A stretch of DNA of 64,000 nt, taken from NCBI GenBank assembly GCA_963693315.1, contig OY856187.1, forward strand, positions 118,134,516 through 118,198,515. The letters run 5' to 3'. A program made the position numbers and the translations under genes. Under the pieces are notes generated by a model. The model saw only the letters and a list, made by a program, of their open reading frames with translations. It was not told the DNA's origin and made no database searches. Source of the stretch: Diogma glabrata (lineage: Eukaryota > Arthropoda > Insecta > Diptera > Cylindrotomidae). Positions within the stretch are counted from its first letter, which is position 1, and the number at the start of each line of letters is the position of its first letter. Below, one piece after another: positions 23,060 through 35,125 of the stretch.

Positions 23060-25443
23060 TTCTATTATACACAAATTATAGACCAGCCTACGAGAGTACC
23101 TGACATTCCTGGACAAGGTAGTAACCTACTTGATTTGTTCTTGACAAATGATCCTTTCTTGGTACAATTTAAAGTATCAGATCCTTTAGGTGGTTCAGAT
23201 CATAATTTGATCTCCACTCAATTAAATATCCAAACTCTGAAAGTTTTTAAGGCCAACCCCCGTCTGGTTTGGGACTATAAAGCGGCGGATTTGCAGGGTT
23301 TACGGGCTTTTTTCAAATGGTTTCCATGGAAACATAATTGTCTTACTGATCAAGACCCAAACATAGCGGCTTTAAATTTTTCTAAAACTGTTCTCGAGGG
23401 TATGCGCAGATATATTCCTAATAGATTGACCATCCCAAAGACTGATCTTTGGTTTTCAAATAAATACAAAAAAGCAATTAAAGTTAAGAAAAGGGCTTTT
23501 CGTGAGTTTAATCTAAACAAAACTGATGAAAACCTTAGACAGTACCGTAATGAGAGAAATATTTGTAGGCGACTAATAGATACAGAAAAGAATCTCTTTA
23601 ATAGAAAAAAAGCGTCTAAATTTGCTGAACACCCAACTAGTTCACGCAATTTCTTTAAAACTGTTAAGGCAGTCCAAGGTAATTTTTGTAAGTCTTCTCT
23701 ACCTCCTCTTATTGATAGTGATATGCCTGTCATTGACCCAAAAGAAAAAGCTAATCTTCTTGGATATTATTTCTCTAAAAATTCTACACTAAAAGAACCC
23801 AATTTCTTACCTAAACCAATTCCTAGAGCTTCTCATAAAATGATGCGTATAATTTTTCGTAAAAACATTATTCGGAAAATGCTTTTACAAATTAACACTA
23901 ACAAAGCTTCTGGACCAGATCGTATTCCGCCGATTATTCTTAAAACATTTGCAAAAGAGCTATCACCGATCCTCACTAAAATTTTCTATTTGTCGTATAA
24001 GAAAGGCGTTTTTCCTGAAATCTGGAAAATGGCAGCTGTGCAACCAGTTTAAAAAAAGGGCAGTAAAACTGATCCAACTAATTACAGACCCAATTCAATT
24101 TTGTCCGTTGTTGCAAAAATTTTTGAGAAATACATTAATTTTAATATAAGAGCAATTTCACGAAGATTCAACAACGTTTTGACTTGACCCCTTTTAACTT
24201 TGATTATTTTTTGTTTATAGATAGTCTTTGATAAATAAAAAATACAAGTTCTCTTAGAATTTTTTTTTCGACCAGGGGTCTTCACTTGAGGGGCACCCAA
24301 TTTTTGTTATTTTGTGATGTGAGTGTATTTTGACGAGCGATTGTAGAAAAACTACTCAATCGATTTTCATAAATGATATGTCGTTGAATAGGTATTAGAA
24401 CAAAGTTTTTAAAAATGTACACTGTTAATTTTTTGAAATAATTTTTAACGGTGTAACATAAGAAAAAAATGGTGTAATTGAAAAAAAGATGGCATAGCGT
24501 TTTTTTTTTTTTTTAACTAAATTGAAGCTTATTTTATATCTAACCACTTGTGAAAGTTTAGGACTAGCTATATTTTTTGTTTTAGAGATAAAATTCGTTG
24601 TGCATATGACTGTCGGGAATCAGTTTTTTTTGTTCTGAAGGAAAATTATAAAAATGGCGATTTTTAGATTCAGATTTTTTTTTTATGTTAAATATTAAAT
24701 ATTTTATTATTAAATGAACTTTTTAAAAAGCAATTTCAGTCAAGTTCAGCAAAATTTTGCGACATTTTCACTCGACCCTTTTTAATTTGGTTTATAATCC
24801 GTTTCCTTTAAAGTTTGACTACTCCAAAGATCTTGTGGAGAAAGAATCTGTAAGACTTCTAGGAGTAGAAGTTGAAAACAATATGAAATGGAATTCTCAT
24901 ATTTTTAGCCTAGCTAAGAACGCTGTTCAAAAATTGGGCTTTTTGGGACGATGTCGTAAATTTTTCAATAGCGAACAGCTTCTATTAATATATAAATCAT
25001 TTATACGTCCCAGTATGGAGTACTGCTCTCACATCTGGGGTGGCGCATATATTAGTAGTTTAAAGTGTCTTGACTCTGTTCAGCGTAGAGCTGTTAAACT
25101 GATTGGCAACTCAACTCTTACTAATGAGCTTGATTCCTTGCAACACAGACGAAATGTTGCTGATCTGACAATTTTCTATAAGTACGTTATGGATGAACAA
25201 ACTTCCAATGAGATCAAATCTATTTTACCTGAACTAGCAAACCTATCGCGTAACACCAGAGCAAATTTTGTGGCCCATCCTTTTTCAGTTAATATAAAAA
25301 AGTGCAGAACTGTTGCCTTTCAGCATGATTTTTTCAACAGAGTCTCTCATTTATGGAATGCCTTACCCTCATGGGTTTTCCCTGATAGTTTTAATACTCA
25401 AAATTTCAAAGTTAGCGTCCATAAGTTTCTTAAAGAAACTAAA
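23060..25443 (+). pseudogene. Endonuclease C-terminus plus reverse transcriptase, disrupted
   Basis: The first part (to 24050) reads the end of an apurinic-type endonuclease (QGSNLLDLFLTND and GGSDHNLI, where SDH is the catalytic triad region), a basic linker, and the RT N-terminus (NTNKASGPDRIPPII). A TAA at 24048-24050 interrupts the frame. The next codons (KKGSKTDPTNYRP) stay in that frame until about 24147. Then the RT core, including motifs A, B and FADD, is missing and replaced by foreign DNA. Coding resumes near 24793 (NPFPLKF, SVRLLGVEVE) and continues to a stop at 25444-25446 with FFNRVSHLWNALP. With the catalytic core gone it cannot encode an active enzyme. Protein identity to copy 1 is high by eye in shared parts. 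Confidence 0.92.
24148..24790. other. Foreign segment replacing the RT core, with ~50-bp direct repeats at its ends
   Basis: Compared with copy 1 (about 424-1030), the RT core is absent and ~640 bp of unrelated DNA takes its place. The segment starts GCAATTTCACGAAGATTCAA and ends with a similar run, GCAATTTCAGTCAAGTTCAG, through ACTCGACCCTTTTTAATTTG. These are direct, not inverted, repeats. There is no coding content. It may be a tandem-repeat or satellite fragment captured during repair. Confidence 0.7.
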
Positions 25444-25572
25444 TAAATATTCAAACTTAATCCCAATCCCTACTTGGGCATGGTATCTTCGGATATTCAG
25501 AGACGTTAATTTTTAATTTATTATAATTAACACTAAACATGCCTAATTTTGAATAAAAAAAAAAAAAAATTC

Positions 25573-25845
25573 ATTCATTCCTATCCTGCTGAAGTTCATA
25601 ACATTAACATATTTCTTAACTAAATTTTCATTTTTCAAATGGAATCCTATTCAAACTCAATTGGAAATAGAATCCTACAGAACACCTTTTCTCTGTTGAA
25701 TCCCATTCATTCCGATTGAATTTCAATTTGTAGATTCGAAGTCCTCCTATTAAAACAATTCAATCCGACTCAATCGTCTTGAAATTGTATTGAATTTATT
25801 AAGATTCAATAGGTTTGAATCGGAATGATTACCCAGGGCTGGTAA
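25573..25845. repeat. ATTCCAAT/GATTCAAT-rich repeat, right part
   Basis: See the left part at 21490-21747. It ends near GATTACCCAGGGCTGG, which looks like an element terminus. Confidence 0.4.
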
Positions 25846-28800
25846 GGACAGCCCGTATTCCACAATTTTTAGTGCGTTATTGTATGGAACATGGTTTCTT
25901 TCAAAATGTTGAAATGTTTCTAATCATTTGTTCTCTACTGTGATTTTTGCTAAAACCGTATTTTCCCAACCGTTCTACAACCATTCTCTAGCTCGACGTG
26001 CATTCTTTACGAAAATCGGGACTTTTTAAAAACGCCGCGTGACAAATTGTTAAAAATGAGGATTGTTCCGTTAAAAGCGGGACGTCTCGTTGTCTTTTTT
26101 TATTCAGTTTTTTTATTCAGAGTTTGGAAAGTTTTTTCAAATATTTTTATAGTTTATGCATTTAAGCTTTCGAGGTTTTGCTATCAGTGTTTTTTAAACA
26201 GCATTGCATAAGAGTAAATGTAGATCCTGGTGGTCACTCCAAATTTTTGTCACATATAGTTAAAAAAAACAATCCAATTAAGATATATATGGAATTTTTA
26301 TAATATTTCCAATTTTTTCAATTTTATGTTTTCAAAATCTTAACAATTTGTAAGTATTGACACAAAAAAATGTGATCAGCATTTTTGAAATTTAGTTACG
26401 AGGCTGTTCATTTTTTGCGAATTTTTGATCGGGCGGTCTGGTTTTGTTAATTTTAGCAACATTTTATATAATTTTAGACCACTCTCTTTTTGAAATAACG
26501 TTAAAAAACTGAGAGTTTATTATAACCATGCACCTATTTGCATAATATTTTGCAAGCAAGATCTGGATAGAGACTGTAGTGGTCAATCTTTTCAAAGAGA
26601 ATTGGGTACTGGTTTTCTTGTGGGTGCAAGTATTTGATGGTAGCCACCGTCAACGGAGAAAAGTTTCTACATAGGATTGAAATAGGTTGTGAAATCACAA
26701 TCAACACATCCTAATAATATTTTATTTCTGCATCGATCGAAATCGATTTGTGGAGAAAAGCTTACATTGCCGGTTCGGAGTCTGGGTAACGATCAGTTTT
26801 TACAAATTAAGGATACAAAACTAGCGATGCATAAAATATTTTACAAATTTAAAAAACAATTGTCATCCATTTTTAATTTCAATCAGAAATATCTGAATCG
26901 CTCAGTCTTTGATAAAAACGAATTAACGACTTGATTTCACGTTCCATTTTGGTTTTATTATTTTCTCTTTTCGTTTCAGTTATCACGATATAAAACACAA
27001 AATAATAACAATAAATGAAGTTATATGGAAGTAGTTTTTTTTTTCGTTTTTGATTTCTTAATTTAGTCTTCGAATTTTGTTTGTATTTTTTTTAGTATTA
27101 ATTCATTTTTTATGTTTGAATTTATACGTTTTAGTTAGAAAAATCAAAACATTAGTTAAGATATTAGAAATTGGATAGGTGATGTATTCTTATGGTCATT
27201 GACTGCAGGATTTTGATGGATTTTATTTTAATCTTTTTTTTTTGGCACAGTTTAAATTTAACAAGTTTTAAGAAACTTGTTTGCCTTAAACTACAATTTT
27301 TTTTTTTAATAAAATGTGTTGTGTTATAGGGTTTACAATTAGTGTCACAACATCACATAAATACCTTTTAAGACCTAGGTCCCACAACAACTGGCGTTCT
27401 AAGGTCATGATGGACGCTTTTTTTAAACCTCTGCGGGTTGAAGTCACCTGAGACTAAGGATTCCGGCAAACTATTCCATTTGTATGCAGTTCGGACTTGT
27501 AGCTGTTAATTAGTCATTCTACCATTTACTTTCCACATTTTCAGGTAAACTTGGCGAAAGCTGCTAATGAAGATTCAGTAGTATTGTCAAGATCTATGGC
27601 AGTCTATGTAGTGTTTTTTAACATATTACCAAATGAAGTGGTTCAAAAACTGTTATTTTTATCACAATTTAAAAAATTACGAAAGTAGGTTATAGAACAT
27701 CCATATTGTTCCACATCAATATCAATTGAAAAGCAGAGGTCTTGAACGTTATTTTACATATACTAATTTATTCAAGATTTAACGGTATTTTTAAAGGTGG
27801 TTAGTTATACAGTTATCAACTATTATCTGATACAAGTTTATAATATAGTTTAAATTATCCATATCATTGAGACAAAAGTCATTGAACTCAAACAAGTGGT
27901 TTTCGAGATGGCACAAGTAAAACAATTTTATTTCATATTTTTGGGTCTCCTTACAAGACCCATAATTTTTCTCAAAATAACCACATCATTTCATGACCCA
28001 TGTAAAACTCGAATGTTATTTTTAACCTTGAATGAATCAGCAAATTTAGTCTATAATAGTGGTTTTCAAATTTTAAATGTTACGCGTTTTTTGATTATGG
28101 ATCAGCTTTTGTTATTTCGAGTATAGTGCTCTGTTTTTTTAATTACTAATTGCAATTAAGGTTATTTTATAAAAATTCGTTTTAGTACTTTTTTTTTTTT
28201 TCAAAATTTTTAAGGTAATATTTTATTTCATTGTTTATTTTCGTGAGCCATCTTTTGGATACATTTCCTGTAGGCTTTTGTATAGTTTTTTAATTTTTTT
28301 TTGCTTATACATTACATGGCAGTATGTTTTTGGCATTTTGTATTGTTTATGATTGTTTTCGTATAATACTTGGTAAATTTTTGTATCTATTGATCATAAT
28401 TTACATGATATGATTGAATATGATTGTTTCAGTAATTTATTGAAGTTTTCTAAATATTTTGAAAGTTGGTTTGAACCTGTTATTTTTTTTATTAAATCAA
28501 ACAAATTAATATTGCTGTTTATTTCAGTTTCCACCGTGGCTTTTAGTTTTTACAGATGTTATAATGGTGTTATGTATTGGACTTTCATGTTTCGGTATTT
28601 GGCTATTAGACATAAACATTTGTATTGTGCCTATTTATTAAACCAATTTATCCAAACGAAAATCTTTGTGAAGTTTCTTCATCTTTAAATTTAATCACTC
28701 AGTTTATTTGAAAATTTAATAACTTTAAGTTCTGTCATTCGTTTTTTATGAAACTTTATTCTGTACTGTATTTCAAATTCTAGTAAACATTTTTTCAAAT

Positions 28801-28891
28801 GTATTACTTTACTATGTGTGTTGTTGTGGTTTTTTATTCTTATTACTACGTTAAGTGTTTCCTTTTCCGTATGACTACTGTACCGATTCTA
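25846..28891. other. AT-rich stretch without recognised genes
   Basis: 26005-26095 has ATCGGGAC and GCGGGACGTCTCG, which recur as CGCGGGAC and ATCGGGACGCCTCG at 33250-33310, a faint dispersed repeat. 27330-27560 is less AT-rich but matches nothing known to me. Plus-strand frames near 26689, 27896 and 28410 have chance-like composition. Confidence 0.4.
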
Positions 28892-29218
28892 TATACACCT
28901 ATTTTCAAGCGAAAGTGCTGTTGCTTTTTTGTAAATAAAATGGTACTGGGTAATCCGATTTTAAATCGGTTTTCAATTTTAAATAGCTCAATATTGGTGG
29001 AGTATTTTGGTATATAATTTGTTTTTTTATCCTAACTTAATCATTAAAAAAAATTAATTTAAAGTTTGATAAAAGTTTTTCAATAGAAAAAAATCAAAAA
29101 AAATCAGAAAATAATAGAATTTTTAATTTTATTTCATAAATAATTGACTAAATTCTTTAACAATATTTGATTATTTGATTAATTCATTAAATTTAATTAA
29201 TATTAATATAATTTAAAG

Positions 29219-29597
29219 TTAATATCTTATCTGACCGCCTTGTGCTGCAATCATTTCGCGCATTCTATTAGACATTGAATTTAACAAATTGATGAAATAT
29301 TGGCGCCAATCAACGCCTCTCATCATGTTGTGCGCTCTCACAATGGCATCCCAGACCTCATCATTACTATGAAACACTTGGTGTTCACTCCTAGCTTTGG
29401 CTTTGATCTCTGACCCGACATTCTCAACAGGATTTATCTCTGGAGAAAGACTGAAAATACAAATTTCTACATTAATTAAATATTTAAGATTACAAGATAA
29501 AATTAATTTACCTCGGTTGATCATCCCGTGTATCGCCTATATTTTCATTAATCCATTGTTTGACAGCATTTGAAGTGTGTACCGGATGATTATCGTC
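29219..29597 (-). pseudogene. Tc1-like transposase 3' end (left arm)
   Basis: The minus strand reads DDNHPVHTSNAVKQWINENI, where DDNxPxH is the second catalytic Asp region. A 61-nt gap with GT...AG ends (29451-29511) follows, then LSPEINPVENVGSEIK, where PxENV carries the third catalytic acidic residue. The chain ends SMSNRMREMIAAQGGQIRY and a stop. Tc1-type transposases cut and paste their own element. Counting across the splice gives 35 residues between the two acidic positions, near the usual 34. The N-terminal DNA-binding half and first Asp are absent. The gap could be a real intron or an indel; the same gap in the other arm favours an ancestral intron. Confidence 0.85.
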
Positions 29598-29949
29598 AAA
29601 CAATGGATTAATAAAAATATAGGCGATACACGGGATTTTGTGTTTGATCACCCGAGGTGAATTGATTTTATCTTGTAATTTTAAATATTTAATTAATGTA
29701 GAAACTTGTACTTTCAGTCTCTCTCCAGACATAAATCCTGTTGAGAACGTCGGGTCAGAGATCAAAGGCAAAGTTAGGAGTGAACACCAAGTGTTTCATA
29801 GTAATGATGAGGTCTGGGATGCCATTGTGAGAGCGCACAACATGATGAGAGGCATTGATTGGCGCCAATATTTCATCAATTTGTTAAATTCAATGTCTAA
29901 TAGAATGCGCGAAATGATTGCAGCACAAGCCGGTCACATAAGATATTAA
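29595..29949 (+). pseudogene. Tc1-like transposase 3' end (right arm)
   Basis: This is an inverted twin of the left-arm copy. It starts inside VKQWINxNIG at the palindrome centre, carries an 8-nt insertion (near 29636) that shifts the frame before the splice, and has a GT...AG gap of 61 nt (29657-29717). It continues LSPDINPVENVGSEIKGK to REMIAAQAGHIRY and a stop at 29947-29949. It lacks the second catalytic Asp motif, which the left arm keeps next to the centre. It cannot encode a transposase. Confidence 0.85.
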
Positions 29950-30265
29950 CTTTATATTATATTAATATTAATTAAATTTAATGAATTAATCAAATAATCA
30001 AATATTGTTAAAGAATTTAGTCAATTATTTATGAAATAAAATTAAAAATTCTATTATTTTCTGATTTTTTTTCTATTGAAAAACTTTTATCAAACTTTAA
30101 ATTAATTTTTTTAATGATTTAGTTAGGATAAAAAAACAAATTATATACCAAAATACTCCACCAATATTGAGCTATTTAAAATTGAAAGCCGATTTAAAAT
30201 CGGATCACCCAGTACCATTTTATTTACAAAAAACCAACAGCACTTTCGCTTGAAAATAGGTATAC

Positions 30266-33154
30266 ATTAGTTCCCTTTTGCAAACCCATGTTCACATTTA
30301 AATTCTAATATTCTGTTGATTTCAGATATAATTAAATGATCATACTAAAGATCAAACGAAGCAGAAAAACAAATAAACTTCGCGCTGTTCAAATCTAAGG
30401 AAAGAAAGAAATACTTTAACCCACCCACTATGATAGAAAATAAAATATCGACAAAAACGATTAAGATATTTATTTTGAAATATTTATCTATATTCAAAAA
30501 TGTATAAAAGTTGTAATATAGAACATTTTTCTTTAAAAAATTCAAAGTTGATTCGACGTGTAGGCTAGAGTTAACCTTTGAAGCTGGAGGTGTAAGCTAG
30601 AGTTAACCTTATAAGCTCGACCGTATAAAACATAATACCCCAAGAGGCTCAACAGTAAACGAATTTCGCAATAAGCTTTAAAGTCAACTTTTTTATCCTA
30701 CCGACATCATATACTTTTGTATTCGACCGTAAACATAGGAAAACCAGAAAATTAAGAAATAAGACTGTATAAGTATATATAAAACAAACAGACATATAAT
30801 TTTATTTTTCTTTAACTTCAATCTTTTTTAATGTCTCAATTTGAAAAGAAAAGAAAATAAGAAGAGAAAAAACCAACAAAATAAGAAATAAATAAACGTA
30901 AATTGAGATATTATCATAATAAATCTGTTGGAAAAAATATAAATAAAAAATAATAATATTAAAAAAAATGAAGCGAAGAAATTTCGATTGAATTGTAAAA
31001 AAATGTATTGTTTTGTTTTGAGAAAAGTTTCTTTATTGCAAACAATTGTTTTGTTTTGTGATTACCGATTGACGTGAGATAGACGATTTTCTTTCAAATA
31101 ACATAATTAAAGAGTACAAATTCAATTCATGAATTGAATATTAAATCATTCCTAATTCGAAAATGGTCTTTCAATTTTATGATATTCACGGAATGGAACA
31201 TTTATTTCATTTATTTATAACATTTCCAGCCTATTTTTCCATTTTTGATTGGAAATTTAAAATGAAGTGATCACTTGGGATTCTGTCTTTAAATGAAAAC
31301 AAAAAAAAAATTAAAATCTGGATTACAAGATTAATTAAAGATAGCATTTATACATACATACGTTGATACTTTAAAAAAAAATCGTGCCAAACTTTAAAAT
31401 TAAATTAACAATACGTGCTAATCATACTATAAAAATTTTGACTGAAATTAAAAATAATATTTTTTTTTGATCACAATCATGTTTTATATTCAGTTAACTT
31501 AAGATTATCGCACGAATTGTTCTAAATAATCGTGTTAAGGAATCTATCTAAAATAGTTATTTGTGTAACAAGTTTAGAAAAGAAGAATTTTATTCCGAAT
31601 GAGGTTTAATCGAGACGGTAGTCCAGATTTGTACTGCACCGGGTACGGAAAATATTAAAAGCGTAAAATCAAGTACGTAAATTTAAAAAACAAATTAATA
31701 CAAATCAAACAATTAATTGTCTAATACGTTACTTATATGAAATTGAATGAGACTAAACAACTCAATTGTTTCAATTTAAACAAACAACTCAATTGTTTCA
31801 CCAGTGAATTCAATGAAAATATACTAGCTTTCAAAAATTCAAACCAAACCATAACCTTCATTCATTCGATTATCAAACAAAAAATGCCCGCCAAGCAATT
31901 ATATAAACTTCATTTTTTGAGGTATATACATATGTGCCATTCAAAATTGAAACAAGCAACATACATCTTAATACAAAAATATAAGAAATTAAAACTTTAT
32001 TTTCTTCATCGTGTTGATTTAATACAACCATATTATTTGTGAACGTGCCGTGCCTGTTTTTCTTTTTTTAATGTTTTCTTTTAATATATTAACAATAACA
32101 AAACATTTCAAAGGGTGGTTCAAAGATAGAAATCCAATACTTATTTCAGTTAAACTGTGATTTAGTGGCAATATGTAAGTATTGGTAATTAAAATAAAAA
32201 CCTTTACCCGGTGATATTTAATCGTATTGAAATACTTATCCAAGTCCTTGGTTTGATTCAGCATTTTAACAAGTTCTTGTTCACCCTATAGATTCACAGT
32301 CACAGCTAAGAATACACATGCATAATATGAAACCTGTAGATCACTATACTTTCGCTTTTTGTCTTTTGACTCTAAAATGTTTGTAGTTAAAGTATTATCA
32401 TTTATTAAGTTAACTATTTAAGTAATGGGATTACCAGAAACAACGTTACAGTGCTAAAATTATTTTTTATCACTCTGCATAATAGGGAGTAAGCAAATAT
32501 GCTAAAAATATTCCAAGGTTTTATCCAAACAAAGCATTTATAAGTATCTTAAATTTTGACAATTGTAAAACAAATTAATAAAATCAGTCAGTTTTTATTT
32601 TAAAAAAGATGTGTAATTACAATATATGTCACAACAACATATAACAACAAAACTTGTTGACAATTGATTCGGTTAGTTAGTAATTGATAGTTAGTAGTAT
32701 GCCACATTCCACAACTTTAATGGTGGCGGGTTGAATTTTATTTTAAAATAATTCAGACTTAAAAATATATACTATACGGCGGTTCGTTCATCACTCACTC
32801 ATCATTTTTAAGTCATTTTAGGATATGCGTGATATTTTTGCTTTAAATCAGAAATTTGCGACTCTTCCACCAACTTTCTGACAAAAGTATTTGTGATTTC
32901 ACTCATCTTTTTGGTGTTCTGGATGGCACATTTTCATGGTTGACACATTTTCATCGTTGCAATTAAATTCGATTGTCAATTAGGTTCAGAGCAAATTAAC
33001 ATTTTAAGGTCTTGTTTGTACTAGGGTATATCCGACTTTTCAGCAACAGCACTCGATGTGATAATTAAATATTTATCCTTTAAGCAGTGTTACGGAGAAT
33101 TGAAAATTTTTTTTTGTTTTAGTCTTTCATGAATATGATTATTTGATTCTTCTA
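30266..33154. other. AT-rich stretch without recognised genes
   Basis: Small direct repeats are GCTAGAGTTAACCTT at 30564 and 30597, and CAACTCAATTGTTTCA near 31758 and 31785. The plus-strand frame 31737-32042 is Lys/Asn/Leu-rich and has no recognisable domain. Confidence 0.4.
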
Positions 33155-33310
33155 CCAATAACATTCAACCGATTAATCGGCTGCCGATTATTTGATGAAA
33201 ATGAGTGAAACAAATCTGGGCAAAAAATTTTTGAATTAGACTATTAAATAAAACGCGGGACTTTTCTTCACAAGTCGGGAAAATTCCACCAAAATCGGGA
33301 CGCCTCGCAA
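33155..33310. repeat. CCGATTAATCGG-type fragment and CGGGAC repeat
   Basis: ACCGATTAATCGGCTGCCGATTA resembles the end-proximal repeats of the fragment at 34124. The CGGGAC...GGGACGCCTCG part matches 26005-26095. Confidence 0.4.
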
Positions 33311-34123
33311 CAATACTTTAAAAGGTTATGCAAATGCCGCTTTTATTTGCCGAACTATAGGCAATATTTAAATAAAAAAATTCTCTAACTGTTGAAAGTG
33401 CTTTTTTGCATTTTTTGGCAACTATTTTCCATTCGTAGGTAAAACCACATGCAGTCCTCAGCTTATTTTTTACCCTATATCTAGGTCGACTGTGGTACAT
33501 TCGGTGGATTCAAGTATATGGGAACAACTTCGATTTCATTATTTCAAGAATGGTTATTCTGGTATGGGAATAATAAAAACTTACGTATTTATAAGGCAAA
33601 AGCCACGAATAGCAAACTTCGGGAGCCACACTTGGAACCACTTTGCACCGAATTTTTGAACACAAATCGAGGTTTACGAATTTGATAGAAACTATACTTC
33701 TCATTGCACTGAGTGCTTTTTAGCCCAGACAAAATAGCCTTGGTGAACGTTTCATCTTTCAAAGCCAAACGAAAATTTTATTGTAAATTGAATTATATAG
33801 TACGCTGGATATAGTTTTGAGCTCTTTTTAAATGTATTTTCGGTAACTTTCGATATTTTCTGGATACTATGCAGGATTAACTCTACAGGCTGTTTAGCTC
33901 TCGGAACCATGCTCTTACTGGTTTGGATATTTCTGACTGATATGCTGCACGTTTTCCATTATATCGAGTATCTCATAATCTATAAATCCTATGAAACTGA
34001 AATTTAAGATTTTGCACTACACGTCTACACAGTTCGTAAATTAATGTCAAATAAGTGCAATTTTATGTATATGTATAGTATATATGTAAGAGCCTCTATT
34101 CGGTTGGAACTTGATTTATAAAA

Positions 34124-34335
34124 CTAGGGTTGCACCGATTAATTGGTAATCGACTATCGGCTATCGACTATCGGCCATTTTGCCGATTAATCGGTATCGG
34201 CTTTTTTGTCTTATTAATCGGCCGATTATCAACACATGCGTTTTTAATTATTTATTGCAATTTAAACACAACAAATTCTAAATTTAAAACACCAGCCATA
34301 GTTGAAAAGCTTTTAAAAATGTAAAAGATTGAGGG
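34124..34335 (+). mobile_element. Possible hAT terminus fragment
   Basis: TAGGGTTGCACCGATTAATT is followed by several CGACTATCGGC and CCGATTAATCGG words. TAGGGTTGCACCGATTAATCGG-like starts are common in insect hAT-type elements (family knowledge). The other end is not visible. The fragment abuts the truncated retrotransposon at 34339. Confidence 0.5.
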
Positions 34336-34338
34336 CTG

Positions 34339-35125
34339 TTAAAAAATATGACAAATCTGTTTATGTATTTCTGCATTTTTTGATAACTTGACAGTTCTAA
34401 CTTTTGACAAAGTCACTGCTATCCACATATGAGTTTTTTTTGTTTGTTTTACAAATTGTTTTTCTATAGGTTGACTATCTATCATTAAACCAAAGTCAAC
34501 AATTGCATTAAATTTATTTTTAGTTTCAAAAACAATAAATTTGGTTTTTTTATTCTTTATCTTTAAATGATTATTGGAAGCCCACTCATTAATAACATTT
34601 ATGTCTAATTGCATATTTAGTCGAAGGTGACTTTCTGTTTTTTCTCTGAATACAAGAGCCATATCCTCAGCAAACATAATGAGTTTGCCACATAGGCCCA
34701 ACAAAAAAGCATCATTCACGTAAATATTAAGAAGAAGAGAGCCAAGTAAGGATCCTTGAGGGACACCATATTTAACGAACTCGTCGTCTCCGATTGTAGA
34801 ACCGATCTTTACTGCTTGTTTCCCATTCAATAAGTAGCTTGTGAACAATTTAAGGTAATTACCTTTGATTCCAATTTTATATAACTTTTTTAATAATAGT
34901 TTATGACTTACTGAGTCGAATGCTTTTTGCAAATCAATAAATATACAAGCACTAAGCATTTTTTTGTCGAGGCTATATCAGATATAAGTTCAGATGTTGC
35001 CGACAGTGTACTTGAATGGTCACAGAATCCAAATTGTTTGCTACGGATAATGTTTTTAGATTTACAAAAAAAGAAGGCAGTGTTAAGGACTGCCGACAGA
35101 AGTAAAAACTTAAATCTGTGAAAAA
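34339..35125 (-). pseudogene. Reverse transcriptase core, frameshifted
   Basis: The minus strand shows KNIIRSKQFGFCDHSSTLSA in one frame. After a run of A (near 34958) the frame shifts to FIDLQKAFDSVSHKLLLKKL (motif A), YGVPQGSLLGSLLLNIYVND (motif B) and MFAEDMALVF at the catalytic centre. Motif C is normally (Y/F)ADD, so the first catalytic Asp is replaced by Glu here. Thumb-side sequence INEWASNNHLKIKNKKTKF follows, then similarity is lost at 34339. The frameshift, mutated motif C and missing C-terminus make it non-functional. Its N-terminal continuation lies at 36656-38290 beyond an insert. Confidence 0.88.

Larger units (their letters stand above)
23057..25572 (+). mobile_element. Non-LTR retrotransposon family 1, copy 2 (5'-truncated)
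   Basis: It begins inside the endonuclease region next to the hAT target duplication and ends with the same 3' UTR as copy 1 and a poly-A run near 25556-25570. Flanking words TTAATCCTATTCT (left) and TTCATTCCTATCCT (right) could be a diverged target duplication. An internal segment (24148-24790) is not retrotransposon sequence. Confidence 0.9.
28892..30265. mobile_element. Palindromic Tc1-like element: two inverted 3' halves
   Basis: The left arm (to about 29564) and right arm (from about 29595) are near-identical inverted copies of ~670 bp with a ~30-bp centre. Outer ends read CACCTATTTTCAAGCGAAAG (left) and its inverse with small changes. Each arm includes the transposase C-terminus, an identical-length intron, the 3' non-coding AT-rich tail and TTTTAAATCGG near the end. 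It is a fold-back derivative of a Tc1/mariner transposon. A transcript would fold into a long hairpin. Confidence 0.88.

Noticed and set aside
23350..23733. 127-codon minus-strand frame
   Set aside because: Antisense of the retrotransposon endonuclease-RT linker, which has clear homology on the plus strand.
29508..29771. 87-codon minus-strand frame running across the palindrome centre
   Set aside because: Its first part is the antisense of the other arm; only the part after the centre is transposase.
31737..32042. 101-codon plus-strand frame
   Set aside because: Low-complexity, includes a short direct repeat, no domain.
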